The position numbers were made by a program, and so were the translations under genes. From the NCBI GenBank assembly GCA_028875075.1, contig JAPPGF010000006.1:94506-158505 (forward strand): DNA of 64,000 bases, written 5' to 3'. Under the pieces are notes generated by a model. The model saw only the letters and a list, made by a program, of their open reading frames with translations. It was not told the origin of the DNA and made no database searches. Source of the stretch: Gemmatimonadota bacterium. Lineage in GTDB: Bacteria > Gemmatimonadota > Gemmatimonadetes > Longimicrobiales > Gaopeijiaceae. This document shows, piece after piece, positions 43,926 through 52,958 of this stretch (positions are counted from its first letter, which is position 1; each line of letters begins with the position of its first letter).

Positions 43926-44873
43926 CTATGGGTGCGACACCGGTGGGGCGGGCGCGTTCTCCTCGAGGAGTTCGTCGGCGCCCCGGCGCCGCAGCAGATC
44001 GGCCAGCCCGAGCCCCAGGCTCTCCGGATCCCCGATCCCGCCGGTAAGGTCGCCGCGCACGACGCGCTTGCCGTCCACGCTCGCCACGAGCCCCCAGAGC
44101 CGGATGCCACCCTCGTAGGTGAGGCCGAGCGCGCCGACCGGGGTCTGACACCCGCCGCCGAGCGCGGCCAGCACCGCACGTTCCGCCCGCACCGCGGCCC
44201 GAGAGAGCGGGTGGTCGAGCGGGTCCAGGGCGTTCCTGGTCGCGCGGTCGTCGGCGCGGGTCACGAGCCCGAGCGCGCCCTGCCCCGGGGCCGGCAGCCA
44301 GGCGGTCCGCTCGAGCGCCTCGCCCACGCGATTCCACAAGCCCAGCCGGCGAACTCCGGCCGCGGCCACCACGATCGCGTCCCACTCGCCCCGGTCCACC
44401 TTGCCGATGCGGGTGTCGAGATTGCCCCGGATGTCGTCCACTTCCCAGTCCGGGCGGAAGGCGCGCGCGAGCGCGCGCCTGCGAAGCGAGCTCGTGCCGA
44501 CGCGGGACCCGCGGGCCAGCCCGTCGAGCGTCGTCCGTCCCGTGCGCCCGCCGGGGCCGATCAGCACGTCGCGCGGGTCCTCCCGCTCCGGCACCACGGC
44601 CAGCGCCAGCCCGGGCTCGCCCTCGGTGGGCAAGTCCTTGAGCGAGTGCACGGCAAAGTCGATCCGCTCCTCGAGCAGCGCGAGGTCGAGCTCCTTCGTG
44701 AACAACCCCTTGCCCCCGATGCGCGAGAGCGCGGTCGACCGGTCCCGGTCCCCGGTGGTCTGGATCACGTCGACTTCCACCTCGAGTCCCCGAACCCCCA
44801 GCGCCTCGCGCACGAGGGCGCTCTGGGTGAGCGCGAGCGGGGAGCCGCGCGTGCCCAGCCGCAGCGCGCTCAC
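43926..44873 (-). CDS. hemC: Hydroxymethylbilane synthase (porphobilinogen deaminase)
   Basis: A 315-residue haem-pathway enzyme joining four porphobilinogens. It has [15 protein letters not shown], the catalytic Asp in [19 protein letters not shown] and the cofactor-attaching Cys in [11 protein letters not shown]. The length is normal. GTG start. It sits between the Mrp antiporter cluster and the rph group, 26 bp from the adenylyltransferase gene. Confidence 0.96.
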   Translation of the reverse strand: MSALRLGTRGSPLALTQSALVREALGVRGLEVEVDVIQTTGDRDRSTALSRIGGKGLFTKELDLALLEERIDFAVHSLKDLPTEGEPGLALAVVPEREDPRDVLIGPGGRTGRTTLDGLARGSRVGTSSLRRRALARAFRPDWEVDDIRGNLDTRIGKVDRGEWDAIVVAAAGVRRLGLWNRVGEALERTAWLPAPGQGALGLVTRADDRATRNALDPLDHPLSRAAVRAERAVLAALGGGCQTPVGALGLTYEGGIRLWGLVASVDGKRVVRGDLTGGIGDPESLGLGLADLLRRRGADELLEENAPAPPVSHP

Positions 44874-44942
44874 GACGGCGCCTGCGACAGGACGGGGGGC
44901 CCCGAGTATCGGATGCGCTTCAAGCGGGCGGGCACGGACCGT

Positions 44943-46631
44943 TCAGCCGGACTGGGAGAAGTGCAGGATCACGAAAGCGCCCAGCAGCAGCACCACCCAA
45001 AGGAGCATCGTGCCCGTGGGCCGCGTACGCCCCAGGGCACCCCCGGGCCCGTAGGCCTGGAAGAGTCCGGAAGCGAGTCGGGCCCACGCGATCTGCCCCG
45101 TCCGTTCGGCAGCGCGTCGGCTCCGGTCGATCCGCTGCGCCATGTCGCGCGCGAGCACCGCCAGCGGCCGGCGATAGATCCAGTCCAGATCCAACGCGAT
45201 CGTCTCGGTACGCCTCATGAGCGGAAGCATCACGAAGAAGGCGAGCCCGGCAAAGAGCAGGAGTTGAAGATACGCGACCACGTGCGGCACCGTGTACGGC
45301 TCATAGGTGACCGCATGGGGCAGCAGCGCGTAGAGTGGCCCCGGAACCAGCCCGATGGCCACGCTCAAGGCTGCGAACAGCCACATGGCCGCCCGCATCG
45401 GCGCCGGGGGATCGGGCGGACGCAGCCCCGAGTCGCGCTGGAAGAACACGAACCACGGAAACTTGATCCCGGCGTGCAGGAAGACTCCCGCCGAGGCCGC
45501 GGCCAGGAGGAACCACACCACCATGGCGTGCTCGTCCACGGCCGCCTGAGAGACCATGGACTTGGAGACGAAGCCCGACGTGAAGGGGAACGACGAGATC
45601 GCGAGCGCACCGACCGCGCCGCACACGGTCGTGGCCGGCATGCTACGGAACAGCCCGCCCAGCTCGGTGCACTTCCGGCGCCCGGTGGCGTGGAGGACGC
45701 TGCCCGCCGACATCAGCAGCAGCGCCTTGTAGATGATGTGCGCGAACGCATGTGACGCGGCTCCGTTCAGCGCCATCTCGGTGCCGATCCCTATGCCCGT
45801 GACCATGAAACCCACCTGGTTCACGATCGAGTACGCCAGGATGCGCCGCATGTCGTTCTCAAGCAGCGCGTAGATGATCCCATAGAACACCATGTAGAGC
45901 CCGATCGGTACCAGCACGCCGGTGCCGGGGAAGCCCACCAGCAGCGCGTAGACCGCCGCCTTGGTGGTGAACGCCGAGAGGAAGACCATGCCGCTGGGGC
46001 TCGCCTCCGGGTACGCGTCGGCGATCCAGGCCGAGAACGGCGGGGCGCCGGCGTTGACCAGGAAACCCGCCAGGATGAGCCAGCGCGCGATTCCCTCCGT
46101 CGGGAAGGCCTGGAAGGCGACCGAGCCCGTGCCGGCGACGTGCGCGGCGAGGCCCGCCATCAGCAGCATGCCACCGAGCAGGTGAATCAGCAGGTAGCGC
46201 ATGCTGGCGGACCACGCGCCGGGCTGGTCGGACGCCCAGATGACGGTGGTCGACGCCACGGCCATCAGCTCCCAGAAGACGAAGAGCGTCACGACGTCGC
46301 CGGCCAGCGTGACGCCGACGGCGCCGCCGGCGTAGACGAGCGCGGCGGCCAGCTCGAGCGGGCGGGCCCTCGGAAGCGCGAAGAGCCCCGCCGCGAAGGC
46401 CGTGATCGAGAAGATCGTCGCGAAGAGTCGGCCGGTCACGGTGCCGTGCACCGGAGCCAGCTCCCAGCCGAGGAACGGGAGCGTCGAGGAGGCGCCCACG
46501 GGCACGGCCCACACGAGCGCCAGCGTGGCGAGCGGTAGGCCCAGCACGGCGAGCGCGCGAACGCGCCCACGAAGCAGCGGGAGCAGCATCCCGCCGGCGA
46601 TCAGGATCAGGCCCGGCGGCACGCTAGTCAT
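44943..46631 (-). CDS. Mrp-type antiporter D-like subunit (third copy)
   Basis: A 562-residue membrane protein of the NADH dehydrogenase ND5/ND4 and MrpA/D proton-channel family. It has about 14 helices, the conserved Glu in FVFWELMAVAS, Lys/His-bearing helices (SAFTTKAAVYAL, ASHAFAHIIYKALLLMSAGS) and the motif FPFTSGFVSKSMV. A C-terminal extension (about 450-562) with a long amphipathic stretch and a final helix is absent from the other two D copies. It overlaps the small membrane gene by 8 bp. Confidence 0.88.
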   Translation of the reverse strand: MTSVPPGLILIAGGMLLPLLRGRVRALAVLGLPLATLALVWAVPVGASSTLPFLGWELAPVHGTVTGRLFATIFSITAFAAGLFALPRARPLELAAALVYAGGAVGVTLAGDVVTLFVFWELMAVASTTVIWASDQPGAWSASMRYLLIHLLGGMLLMAGLAAHVAGTGSVAFQAFPTEGIARWLILAGFLVNAGAPPFSAWIADAYPEASPSGMVFLSAFTTKAAVYALLVGFPGTGVLVPIGLYMVFYGIIYALLENDMRRILAYSIVNQVGFMVTGIGIGTEMALNGAASHAFAHIIYKALLLMSAGSVLHATGRRKCTELGGLFRSMPATTVCGAVGALAISSFPFTSGFVSKSMVSQAAVDEHAMVVWFLLAAASAGVFLHAGIKFPWFVFFQRDSGLRPPDPPAPMRAAMWLFAALSVAIGLVPGPLYALLPHAVTYEPYTVPHVVAYLQLLLFAGLAFFVMLPLMRRTETIALDLDWIYRRPLAVLARDMAQRIDRSRRAAERTGQIAWARLASGLFQAYGPGGALGRTRPTGTMLLWVVLLLGAFVILHFSQSG

Positions 46632-46935
46632 AGTAGCGGTCGCCGCGCTTGAGAGCCGCTCCGAGCGCCTTGGCCACGAGCACCATCGCTACGCACGCGA
46701 GGAAGCCGTACGCGGCGTAGAAACCGAAGGCGTCCTCGACACCGAAGGCCGCGTGCTGTTCGACGAACAGGTCGGGGAGGACCGTGAGCGCGAGCACGAT
46801 CACCGAGACGATCTTGATGCGACGCAGGCTCACGGGACGGACGAGCCAGTGCTCCTTGGCGCGGTCGCCTGCCGCAGGGCGCCGATCGTCCCCGCCGCCC
46901 GCCCGCCCGCTCGGGCCTCTCTCGGCTCCGCTCAC
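46624..46935 (-). CDS. Small membrane protein within the Mrp cluster
   Basis: A 103-residue protein with two predicted helices (VSVIVLALTVLPDLFV and YAAYGFLACVAMVLVAKALG), a basic N-terminus and a hydrophilic tail ending RGDRYYD. It overlaps both neighbouring D-type genes, so it belongs to the operon. No family is recognised; an accessory antiporter subunit is the natural reading. Confidence 0.75.
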   Translation of the reverse strand: MSGAERGPSGRAGGGDDRRPAAGDRAKEHWLVRPVSLRRIKIVSVIVLALTVLPDLFVEQHAAFGVEDAFGFYAAYGFLACVAMVLVAKALGAALKRGDRYYD

Positions 46936-48434
46936 CCGGAGCCTCCCGCGAGCTGGAGGGCAAGCGCGAGCGGAAGCTCGGGCCAGACGAAGAACGCGAG
47001 CGTGAGCGCCGCCGTGGCCGACGTGGCAAGGACGATCGGCCAGGGCGCCTCGCCGTGGGCGGCGGCCGAGGAAGCCGGCGGGGCGCCCGCCCGCGCCGGC
47101 CCATCCGCGAAGAAGGCAGTGTAGACGATCGGCACGAAATAGGCCGCGTTGAGCAGCGTGCTGGCCGCGAGCACGACCACCGCGACGAGGGCCTCAGCCT
47201 CGAACGCGGCCAGCAGGATATACCACTTGCTGACGAACCCGGCCGCCGGAGGCAGCCCGATCATCGAGAGCGCCCCCACCGCGAACGCCCCCATGGTCCA
47301 CGGCATGCGGCGGCCGATGCCGGCCAGTTCCCCGATTTCGGTCTTGCCGGCCGCGGTGTAGATCGAGCCGGCGGCAAAGAACAGCGTGATCTTGCCGAAG
47401 GCGTGCGCGACGATGTGGAGCGCCGCTCCCACGGCCGACAGGGGAGCCAGAATCGCAGCCGCGAGCACGACGTAGGAGAGCTGGCTGACGGTCGAGTAGG
47501 CGAGCATGCGCTTGAGGTTGCCGCCCCGCTGGAGCGTGCGCAGCGCGATCACCGACGCCGTGATCGTCGTGAAGCCGGCGACGTACAGCAGCCAGCGCGC
47601 ACTCGGCTCGGAGCGCAGGAGATCCAGACCGAAGACGTAGACGAGCACCTTGACGATAGCGAAGACCCCCGCCTTCACCACGGCCACGGCGTGCAGCAGC
47701 GCGCTCACGGGCACCGGCGCCACCATCGCGGCCGGCAGCCAGCGATGGAGGGGCATGAGCGCGGCCTTCCCGATCCCGAATATGTACAGGGCCAGCAGCA
47801 CGCCCACCGCGCCACCGCCCAGTCGCCCCCGCAGGATGCCTCCCTCGGCGAACGCGAGCGTGCCCGCTACGGCCCACGTCCACGCGATCGCCAGGAGGAA
47901 CAGGCCGATCGACGTAGCGAGCAGGACCCCCAGATAGACCCGTCCGGCACGCATCGCCTCGGGCGTGCCCCGGTGCGTGACGAGCGGATACGTCGACAGG
48001 GTGAGCGCCTCGTAGAACACGAAGAGCGTCAGCAGGTTGCCGGCCAGGGCCACGCCCATCGCCGCCGAGAGGGCCAGCGCGAAGAAGACGTAGAAGCGCG
48101 TCTGGTGCCCTTCCCTGTTGCCTCGCATGTAGCCGACCGAGTAGAGCGAGTTGACCGGCCACAGGAGCGCGGCGACCGTGGCGAAGATCATCCCCAGCGG
48201 CTCGAGCCGCAGACGAAGCGCGAGAGCGGGCATGGTCTCGAGGAGAGTCCACTCCGGCCGCTCGCCGGCCAGGACCGCCGGCAACAGAGACCCCATCACG
48301 ACCGCGGCCAGCAGGCCGGAGCCGGCCAGCGTGAGGCCCTCGCGCAGGTTCGGGCGTCTGCCGGCGAGACCCACGAGAGCGGCCGCCGCCAGCGGGACGG
48401 CCAAGGCGAGCGGGAGGGCCAGGTCGGCGCTCAC
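46932..48434 (-). CDS. mrpD: Mrp-type antiporter D-like subunit (second copy)
   Basis: A 500-residue proton-channel-type subunit. Helices carry the usual polar residues: LFVFYEALTLSTYPLV, ALMPLHRWLPAAMVAPVPVS, KRMLAYSTVSQLSYV, VAHAFGKITLFFAAGS and GLPPAAGFVSKWYI. It fits MrpD/NuoN-like proteins in length. GTG with GGAGGCGGAG ahead. It overlaps the small membrane gene by 4 bp. Confidence 0.9.
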   Translation of the reverse strand: MSADLALPLALAVPLAAAALVGLAGRRPNLREGLTLAGSGLLAAVVMGSLLPAVLAGERPEWTLLETMPALALRLRLEPLGMIFATVAALLWPVNSLYSVGYMRGNREGHQTRFYVFFALALSAAMGVALAGNLLTLFVFYEALTLSTYPLVTHRGTPEAMRAGRVYLGVLLATSIGLFLLAIAWTWAVAGTLAFAEGGILRGRLGGGAVGVLLALYIFGIGKAALMPLHRWLPAAMVAPVPVSALLHAVAVVKAGVFAIVKVLVYVFGLDLLRSEPSARWLLYVAGFTTITASVIALRTLQRGGNLKRMLAYSTVSQLSYVVLAAAILAPLSAVGAALHIVAHAFGKITLFFAAGSIYTAAGKTEIGELAGIGRRMPWTMGAFAVGALSMIGLPPAAGFVSKWYILLAAFEAEALVAVVVLAASTLLNAAYFVPIVYTAFFADGPARAGAPPASSAAAHGEAPWPIVLATSATAALTLAFFVWPELPLALALQLAGGSG

Positions 48435-48462
48435 GGCGCTCCGCCTCCGGCGCCCGTCCGGC

Positions 48463-49938
48463 TCACCGCCCTACTCCGAGCACCGCCTCCGCGGCTCGCA
48501 CGGCCATGCCGGCGGTCCACCTCGCGTCGATCCCGAAGTACAGGTTCGCCGCTACGAGCGCCCAGGTCGGCACGAGAAGGCCGAGCGGCGCCTCCCTCGT
48601 CTCGCTGCCGGCCGGTGGCGGACGAAAGTACGCCGCTTCCACGACCTTCCAGACGTACGCGGCCGCGATCACCGATCCCAGCAGGACCGCCAGCGCCAGC
48701 GGCCATGCGCCCCGCTCGAGCGCCGCCTGCACCAAGTACCACTTGCTGATGAAGCCGACCGTCAGCGGTACGCCGACGAGGCTCAGGCCGGCGGCCACGA
48801 AAGCGGCCATCGTGAGCGGCATGAGCCGCCCGAGCCCGGCCATGGCCGAGACCTTCACCGAGCCCACGGCGTACATGACGCAGCCCATCGTCATGAAGAG
48901 CGCCCCCTTCATGAGCGCGTGATTGAAGACGTGCAGAATGCCTGCCGCCACCCCGAGCACCGACGCCAGGCTGATGCCCAGCACGATGTAGCCGATCTGC
49001 GCCACGCTGGAGTATGCGAGCAGGCGTTTGCCGTCCTCCTGGTGCAGGGCCGCGAGCGACGCCAGGACGATCGCGAACAGGGCGAGCGGCGTCAGGATCC
49101 AGTCGAGCTGCATGACGTCGAACGAGAACGCCGCCCCGAAGACGGTGAAGAAGAACCGGAGCAGCATGTAGATCGCCACCTTGGTCGCGGTCGACGCGAT
49201 GAACGCGCTCACCGCCGAGGGCGCGTACGTGTACGCGTTCGGGAGCCACAGGTGGAGCGGGAAGAGCGCCAGCTTGAGCCCGACGCCGACGGTCAGAAAG
49301 GCGAATGCCACGGGCACGGTGCGGGTGGCGGCCACGGCCGGCAGCCGCGCCGCCAGATCCATCATGTTGAGCGTGCCCGTCATCGCGTAAAGCAGCCCGA
49401 TCGCGATCATCACGAACGTGGCTCCCACGCTGCCCATGATCAGGTACCGGTAGGCGGCCGTGAGCGCCCGCCGATCGCTCCCGAGCGCGACGAGCGAGTA
49501 GGCCGACAGCGAAGAGATCTCCAGGAAGACGAAGACGTTGAAGAGGTCGCCCGTGACCGCGATCCCGAGCAGTCCGGCGAGGCAGAGCAGGAGGGCCGAA
49601 TAGAAGAGCGGGATCCGCTCAGGGGCGATTTCGCGCGCCACGCTCGTGCGCGCGAACGGCACGACGGCGGCCGCCATGGCCGAGACGATCAGGAGCACGA
49701 ACGCGTTCAGCAGGTCGACGCGGTATTCGATCCCGTAGGGCGGCTCCCAACCGCCCAGGTGATAGCTCGTCACGCCCTCGCCCAGGACCTGCAAGAGCAA
49801 TCCGATCGCGATCGCGAGCACGAGCCACGCGGCCGTGAGCGCGAGCGCCCACGCCCGGCCGGGCCGCCGCGTCAGCGCGGCCAGCAGCGCCGCCACCAGC
49901 GGCAGCACGACCTGCAGCACGGGCAGGTGCTCACGCAT
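48463..49938 (-). CDS. mrpD: Mrp-type antiporter D-like subunit (first copy)
   Basis: A 491-residue subunit with the clearest MrpD signature of the three: LFNVFVFLEISSLSAYSLVA, KLALFPLHLWLPNAYTYAPS, KRLLAYSSVAQIGYIVLGIS, NHALMKGALFM and TVGFISKWYLVQAALE. It takes up protons or cations in exchange, driven by the membrane potential. It directly follows mrpC with a 1-bp overlap, as in mrpC-mrpD pairs. Confidence 0.92.
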   Translation of the reverse strand: MREHLPVLQVVLPLVAALLAALTRRPGRAWALALTAAWLVLAIAIGLLLQVLGEGVTSYHLGGWEPPYGIEYRVDLLNAFVLLIVSAMAAAVVPFARTSVAREIAPERIPLFYSALLLCLAGLLGIAVTGDLFNVFVFLEISSLSAYSLVALGSDRRALTAAYRYLIMGSVGATFVMIAIGLLYAMTGTLNMMDLAARLPAVAATRTVPVAFAFLTVGVGLKLALFPLHLWLPNAYTYAPSAVSAFIASTATKVAIYMLLRFFFTVFGAAFSFDVMQLDWILTPLALFAIVLASLAALHQEDGKRLLAYSSVAQIGYIVLGISLASVLGVAAGILHVFNHALMKGALFMTMGCVMYAVGSVKVSAMAGLGRLMPLTMAAFVAAGLSLVGVPLTVGFISKWYLVQAALERGAWPLALAVLLGSVIAAAYVWKVVEAAYFRPPPAGSETREAPLGLLVPTWALVAANLYFGIDARWTAGMAVRAAEAVLGVGR

Positions 49939-50294
49939 CAGGGCGCGTCGTCCTGCACGTGGATGTCGTCCTCTTCGATCGTCCCGTAGGCCTCGTGAAT
50001 GCGCACGACCAGCGCGAGCCCGACCGCCAGCGTCGCCACTCCCACCACGATCGCGGTGAGAATCAGCACGGAAGGAAGCGGATTCGAGTACAGGACGTCC
50101 GCTCGGTCCAGCAGGATCGGGGCAGTGCCCCCGCGGACCTTGCCGACGCTGATGTAGAGGATCATCGCGGAGGTCTGGAAGACGGTCAGCCCGATGAGCT
50201 TCTTCACCAGGTTGCCGCGCGAGATCATCGTGTAGAAGCCGATCATCATCAGGCCGACGACGATCCAGTAGTTGTACAGCCCGAGCAGCCTCAT
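49938..50294 (-). CDS. mrpC: Mrp antiporter subunit C (NuoK-like)
   Basis: A 118-residue protein with three helices, similar to NuoK: YWIVVGLMMIGFYTMISRGN, NLVKKLIGLTVFQTSAMILY and PSVLILTAIVVGVATLAVGL. Loop residues DRADVLYSNPLPSVLILTAI match the MrpC consensus. The start was placed by the 4-bp overlap with mrpB; longer forms are the other frame of mrpB. Confidence 0.93.
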   Translation of the reverse strand: MRLLGLYNYWIVVGLMMIGFYTMISRGNLVKKLIGLTVFQTSAMILYISVGKVRGGTAPILLDRADVLYSNPLPSVLILTAIVVGVATLAVGLALVVRIHEAYGTIEEDDIHVQDDAP

Positions 50295-50713
50295 TGCGGC
50301 CTGCCGCGGCCGACGAAGGCGTAGAAGACGCCCAGCATCACGCCGAACACGGCGACGAAGACGCCGAGCTCGACCGTGAAGATGCCCCAGTGCTGGCCCT
50401 TCTGCGGGCTCCCGGCGAAGACGTCGTAGTCGAGGAAGCGGCCGCCGGCCAGCAGGGACGCCAGCCCGGTCCCGGCGAAGATCAGGACACCCAGCACGGC
50501 CGCCGCCCGGGGCACGAACGGCGGGATCACGCGCCGTGTGCTGTCCAGTCCGTAGATCAGCGCGTACAGGATGAACGCGGAGGTGACGATCACCCCGGCC
50601 TGGAACCCTCCGCCCGGACCGTACTCGCCGTGAAACTGCACATAGAGCCCGAACAGCAGGATGGTGGGGATCATGATCTTCGCGCCCACGCGCAGGATCG
50701 GGCAATCATCCAT
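50291..50713 (-). CDS. mrpB: Mrp antiporter subunit B
   Basis: A 140-residue protein with four helices and the MnhB-type motif HGEYGPGGGFQAGVIVTSAF. It has the right size and order (A-end, B, C, D). ATG 50713 overlaps the A-like gene by 8 bp. Confidence 0.93.
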   Translation of the reverse strand: MDDCPILRVGAKIMIPTILLFGLYVQFHGEYGPGGGFQAGVIVTSAFILYALIYGLDSTRRVIPPFVPRAAAVLGVLIFAGTGLASLLAGGRFLDYDVFAGSPQKGQHWGIFTVELGVFVAVFGVMLGVFYAFVGRGRPQ

Positions 50714-51254
50714 CGTCGGGGCCCCGTCCGCGGCCTCGGCCCGTGGCGAGCAGGAGCAGCACCCCCACGGCGGCCGTGAAGATGACCGTGACTTCGCCCA
50801 GCGTGTCGTAGCCGCGGTATGAGGTCAGCACGGAAGTCACGACGTTGGGAATGCCCGTGGCCGCCTCGGACTCCTGGAGGTAGACGGGCGCGACGTGCTG
50901 CTGGGCCGGGTTGTCCGGCGCGCCGAACGGCGGTATGTCGGCGATGCCGTAGACGAGCGCCGCCCCCGTCACCACGACCATGATCAACGGCAGGGCCTGG
51001 CGCTTGAGCGGCCTCTTCTCCTCCCTGCCCACGAGCGCGAGCGTGCCTAGCAGCAGCACGGTCGAGACGCCGGCGCCCACCGCCGCCTCGGTGAAGGCCA
51101 CGTCCACGGCGTCGAGCGTCGTGAAGAGCGACGCGCACAGCAGCGAATAGATGGCCAGGAGCATGGCCGCCGTGACGAGGTTGTACACCCTGAGCAGGGC
51201 GATTCCGGTGAGGCCGAGCAGTGCCAGGAGCGTCACGTCGATGGCGGTCTCCAT
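50706..51254 (-). CDS. MrpA C-terminal-like subunit (DUF4040/MbhD-E type)
   Basis: A 182-residue membrane protein covering only the end part of a canonical MrpA: the DUF4040 segment (LVTAAMLLAIYSLLCASLFT ... VDVAFTEAAVGAGVSTVLLL) followed by an MbhE-like part (GYDTLGEVTVIFTAAVGVLL). The large ND5-like N-terminal part of MrpA is missing and may be supplied by one of the D copies. Such split A subunits are known in archaeal and group-2-like clusters. Confidence 0.85.
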   Translation of the reverse strand: METAIDVTLLALLGLTGIALLRVYNLVTAAMLLAIYSLLCASLFTTLDAVDVAFTEAAVGAGVSTVLLLGTLALVGREEKRPLKRQALPLIMVVVTGAALVYGIADIPPFGAPDNPAQQHVAPVYLQESEAATGIPNVVTSVLTSYRGYDTLGEVTVIFTAAVGVLLLLATGRGRGRGPDDG

Positions 51255-51257
51255 CGC

Positions 51258-51602
51258 TCAGCGGGCTCCCTGCCGGGGCCCCGGACCCCGCCGCCGCGAC
51301 GGTCCGACCGGCTCGGCGCCGCCGGCCAGCCCGGCACGCGCGAGGGCATGCGCGGCGATCGGGCTCGTGAAGAACAAGAATCCGTAGACGAGGAGCAGGC
51401 GGAGCACCAGCAGGCCCGAGCCCGCTTGCAAGCACATCCCTGCGATGAGCAGGCCGGCTCCGGCCGTGTCGGTGATGCCGGCCGCGTGCAGGCGGGTGAA
51501 CAGGTCGGGCATGCGCAGCACGCCGACCGTGCCCGTCAGCATGAAGAACAGGCCGCCCAAGATCGCGGCCCACGAGAGCAGATCCAGCACGAGCACCGTC
51601 AT
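51258..51602 (-). CDS. mrpG: Mrp antiporter subunit G
   Basis: A 114-residue protein of three helices with the MnhG signature GLFFMLTGTVGVLRMPDLFT followed by RLHAAGITDTAGAGL. A basic Pro-rich tail is extra. Starts 4 bp inside mrpF. Confidence 0.92.
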   Translation of the reverse strand: MTVLVLDLLSWAAILGGLFFMLTGTVGVLRMPDLFTRLHAAGITDTAGAGLLIAGMCLQAGSGLLVLRLLLVYGFLFFTSPIAAHALARAGLAGGAEPVGPSRRRGPGPRQGAR

Positions 51603-51877
51603 TCCCGGTCCCGCCCGCGCGTGTGGGCGAGCGTGCCGAACTCGAACAGCTTCAGCGCGGCGATCGTGCCGATGAAGTTGATCAGCGCGTAGATCAGGCT
51701 CAGGTCTATCCAGTCCGGGCGTCCGGTCAGGAAACCGATGGCGGCGAGCAGGACCACCGTCTTGGTGCCGAACGTGTTGGCGGCGAGGATCCGGTCGTAG
51801 ACCGTCGGCCCCAGGAAGGCGCGCGCGAGCGCGAGCGTCATGCTGACGAGGATGCCGACCGCGGCGACCGCGAACAT
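51599..51877 (-). CDS. mrpF: Mrp antiporter subunit F
   Basis: A 92-residue three-helix protein with the family core ARAFLGPTVYDRILAANTFG and a WIDLSLIYALINFIGTIAAL helix. It sits between mrpE (1 bp away) and mrpG (4-bp overlap). Confidence 0.92.
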   Translation of the reverse strand: MFAVAAVGILVSMTLALARAFLGPTVYDRILAANTFGTKTVVLLAAIGFLTGRPDWIDLSLIYALINFIGTIAALKLFEFGTLAHTRGRDRE

Positions 51878-51878
51878 G

Positions 51879-52364
51879 TCAGCGCTCCCCGCCCTGTTCC
51901 AGCCAGCAGACCCAGCGGCTCATGGGGTCGTCCGCGGGCCCGCCCGCCTCGGGCCGCGTGAGCGAGTGGACCTCGAGTTCCTCACCCTCCATGCGGACCG
52001 TCAAGGTGCCGGGAGTAAGTGTGATCGAATTGGCGTAGGAGACACGCCCGACCTCGGTGCGCTGGCGCAGCGGATAGCGCGCGAGCCCGGGCCGGATGGG
52101 GAGCCGGGGATCGAGGATGATCCTCGCAACCCGCACACTCGCGAGGAAGATCTCCTTGGTCAGCCAGAGCCCGTAGACGGGCACACGCGCCAGCAGATGC
52201 ACGGGCACGCCCTCCTCGTCCACGACGCCCATGCGGATCGACAGGTAAAGCACCAGCAGCACGGAGCCGACCCCCAGGGCAAGCATCCTCGGCTCGTAGT
52301 GGCCCGACAGCACCAGCCAGAAGGCAAGCAGGGCCAGCGCCAATGAGATGGCTCGGAGATTCAT
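51879..52364 (-). CDS. mrpE: Mrp antiporter subunit E
   Basis: A 161-residue protein: two N-terminal helices followed by a cytoplasmic domain containing SYANSITLTPGTLTVRMEGE, the diagnostic MnhE block. It is the first gene of the E-F-G-A'-B-C-D-D-x-D cluster. No strong promoter was found in the 57 bp before it, so transcription may begin further upstream with the lptE pair. Confidence 0.93.
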   Translation of the reverse strand: MNLRAISLALALLAFWLVLSGHYEPRMLALGVGSVLLVLYLSIRMGVVDEEGVPVHLLARVPVYGLWLTKEIFLASVRVARIILDPRLPIRPGLARYPLRQRTEVGRVSYANSITLTPGTLTVRMEGEELEVHSLTRPEAGGPADDPMSRWVCWLEQGGER

Positions 52365-52421
52365 CTTGACCGGTGAGTTCGGTGCGTCGAGCGGCCCGCG
52401 CGGGTTCGAACGGGAATGGAG

Positions 52422-52958
52422 CTACCAGATGGACTGGGCGCCGTCAACAATGCGCTGGACGAGCAGCTCGACGGCTTCGGCGCGCCCGACCTCTTCGGTC
52501 TCGCTGGCTTCAAGAAACTGCCCCTCGCCGCGCACGCCGGTGCTCTCCCAGTAGATCTGATTGTTCACCTGATCCACGATCTGTACGGCGGCGTTGATCA
52601 TGACGGCACGCTGCAACACCTCGGCGGGCTGCCCGCGCGCGCCCGGCCGATAGTTGGGCGCGTTGACCTCGTAGCGGGTGATGCGGACCCGCACGACAGC
52701 GTCCGCTACGTCGGTTCCCGCGGGCCGGACGCCAAGAGCCCGCGGAAGGTCGCGCGTCAGCAGATCGTGGAGCTCGCCCGTGACCTCGAGCCGCGGCGTG
52801 TCGTTCTCGACGGGATCGATCCCGAGCGTCCGGATGTGCGAGGGAAAGTTGCCGCCCTGGAAGCCGTACACACAGCCCGTCGCGCCGGTGGCGAGGGCGA
52901 TCCCCAGGGCGAGCGTTCGGCTCGGCCGGCCCCGCCCGCGGCCAGCCCTCAGCGTCAT
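52422..52958 (-). CDS. lptE: LptE-like outer-membrane LPS-assembly lipoprotein
   Basis: A 178-residue lipoprotein. The signal peptide ends with the lipobox ATGC (GATGCVYGFQGGNFPSHIRT). The start of the mature part (YGFQGGNFPSHIRTLGIDPV, then ENDTPRLEVTGEL) is the LptE family core; LptE plugs LptD and helps insert lipopolysaccharide. The ATG at 52958 was chosen because it overlaps the upstream stop by 4 bp. No lptD is in the window. Confidence 0.8.
   Translation of the reverse strand: MTLRAGRGRGRPSRTLALGIALATGATGCVYGFQGGNFPSHIRTLGIDPVENDTPRLEVTGELHDLLTRDLPRALGVRPAGTDVADAVVRVRITRYEVNAPNYRPGARGQPAEVLQRAVMINAAVQIVDQVNNQIYWESTGVRGEGQFLEASETEEVGRAEAVELLVQRIVDGAQSIW

Noticed and set aside
52365..52421. 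T-loop-like GGGTTCGAAC sequence between mrpE and the LptE-like gene
   Set aside because: The gap is only 57 bp and no cloverleaf can be formed, so it is not a tRNA.
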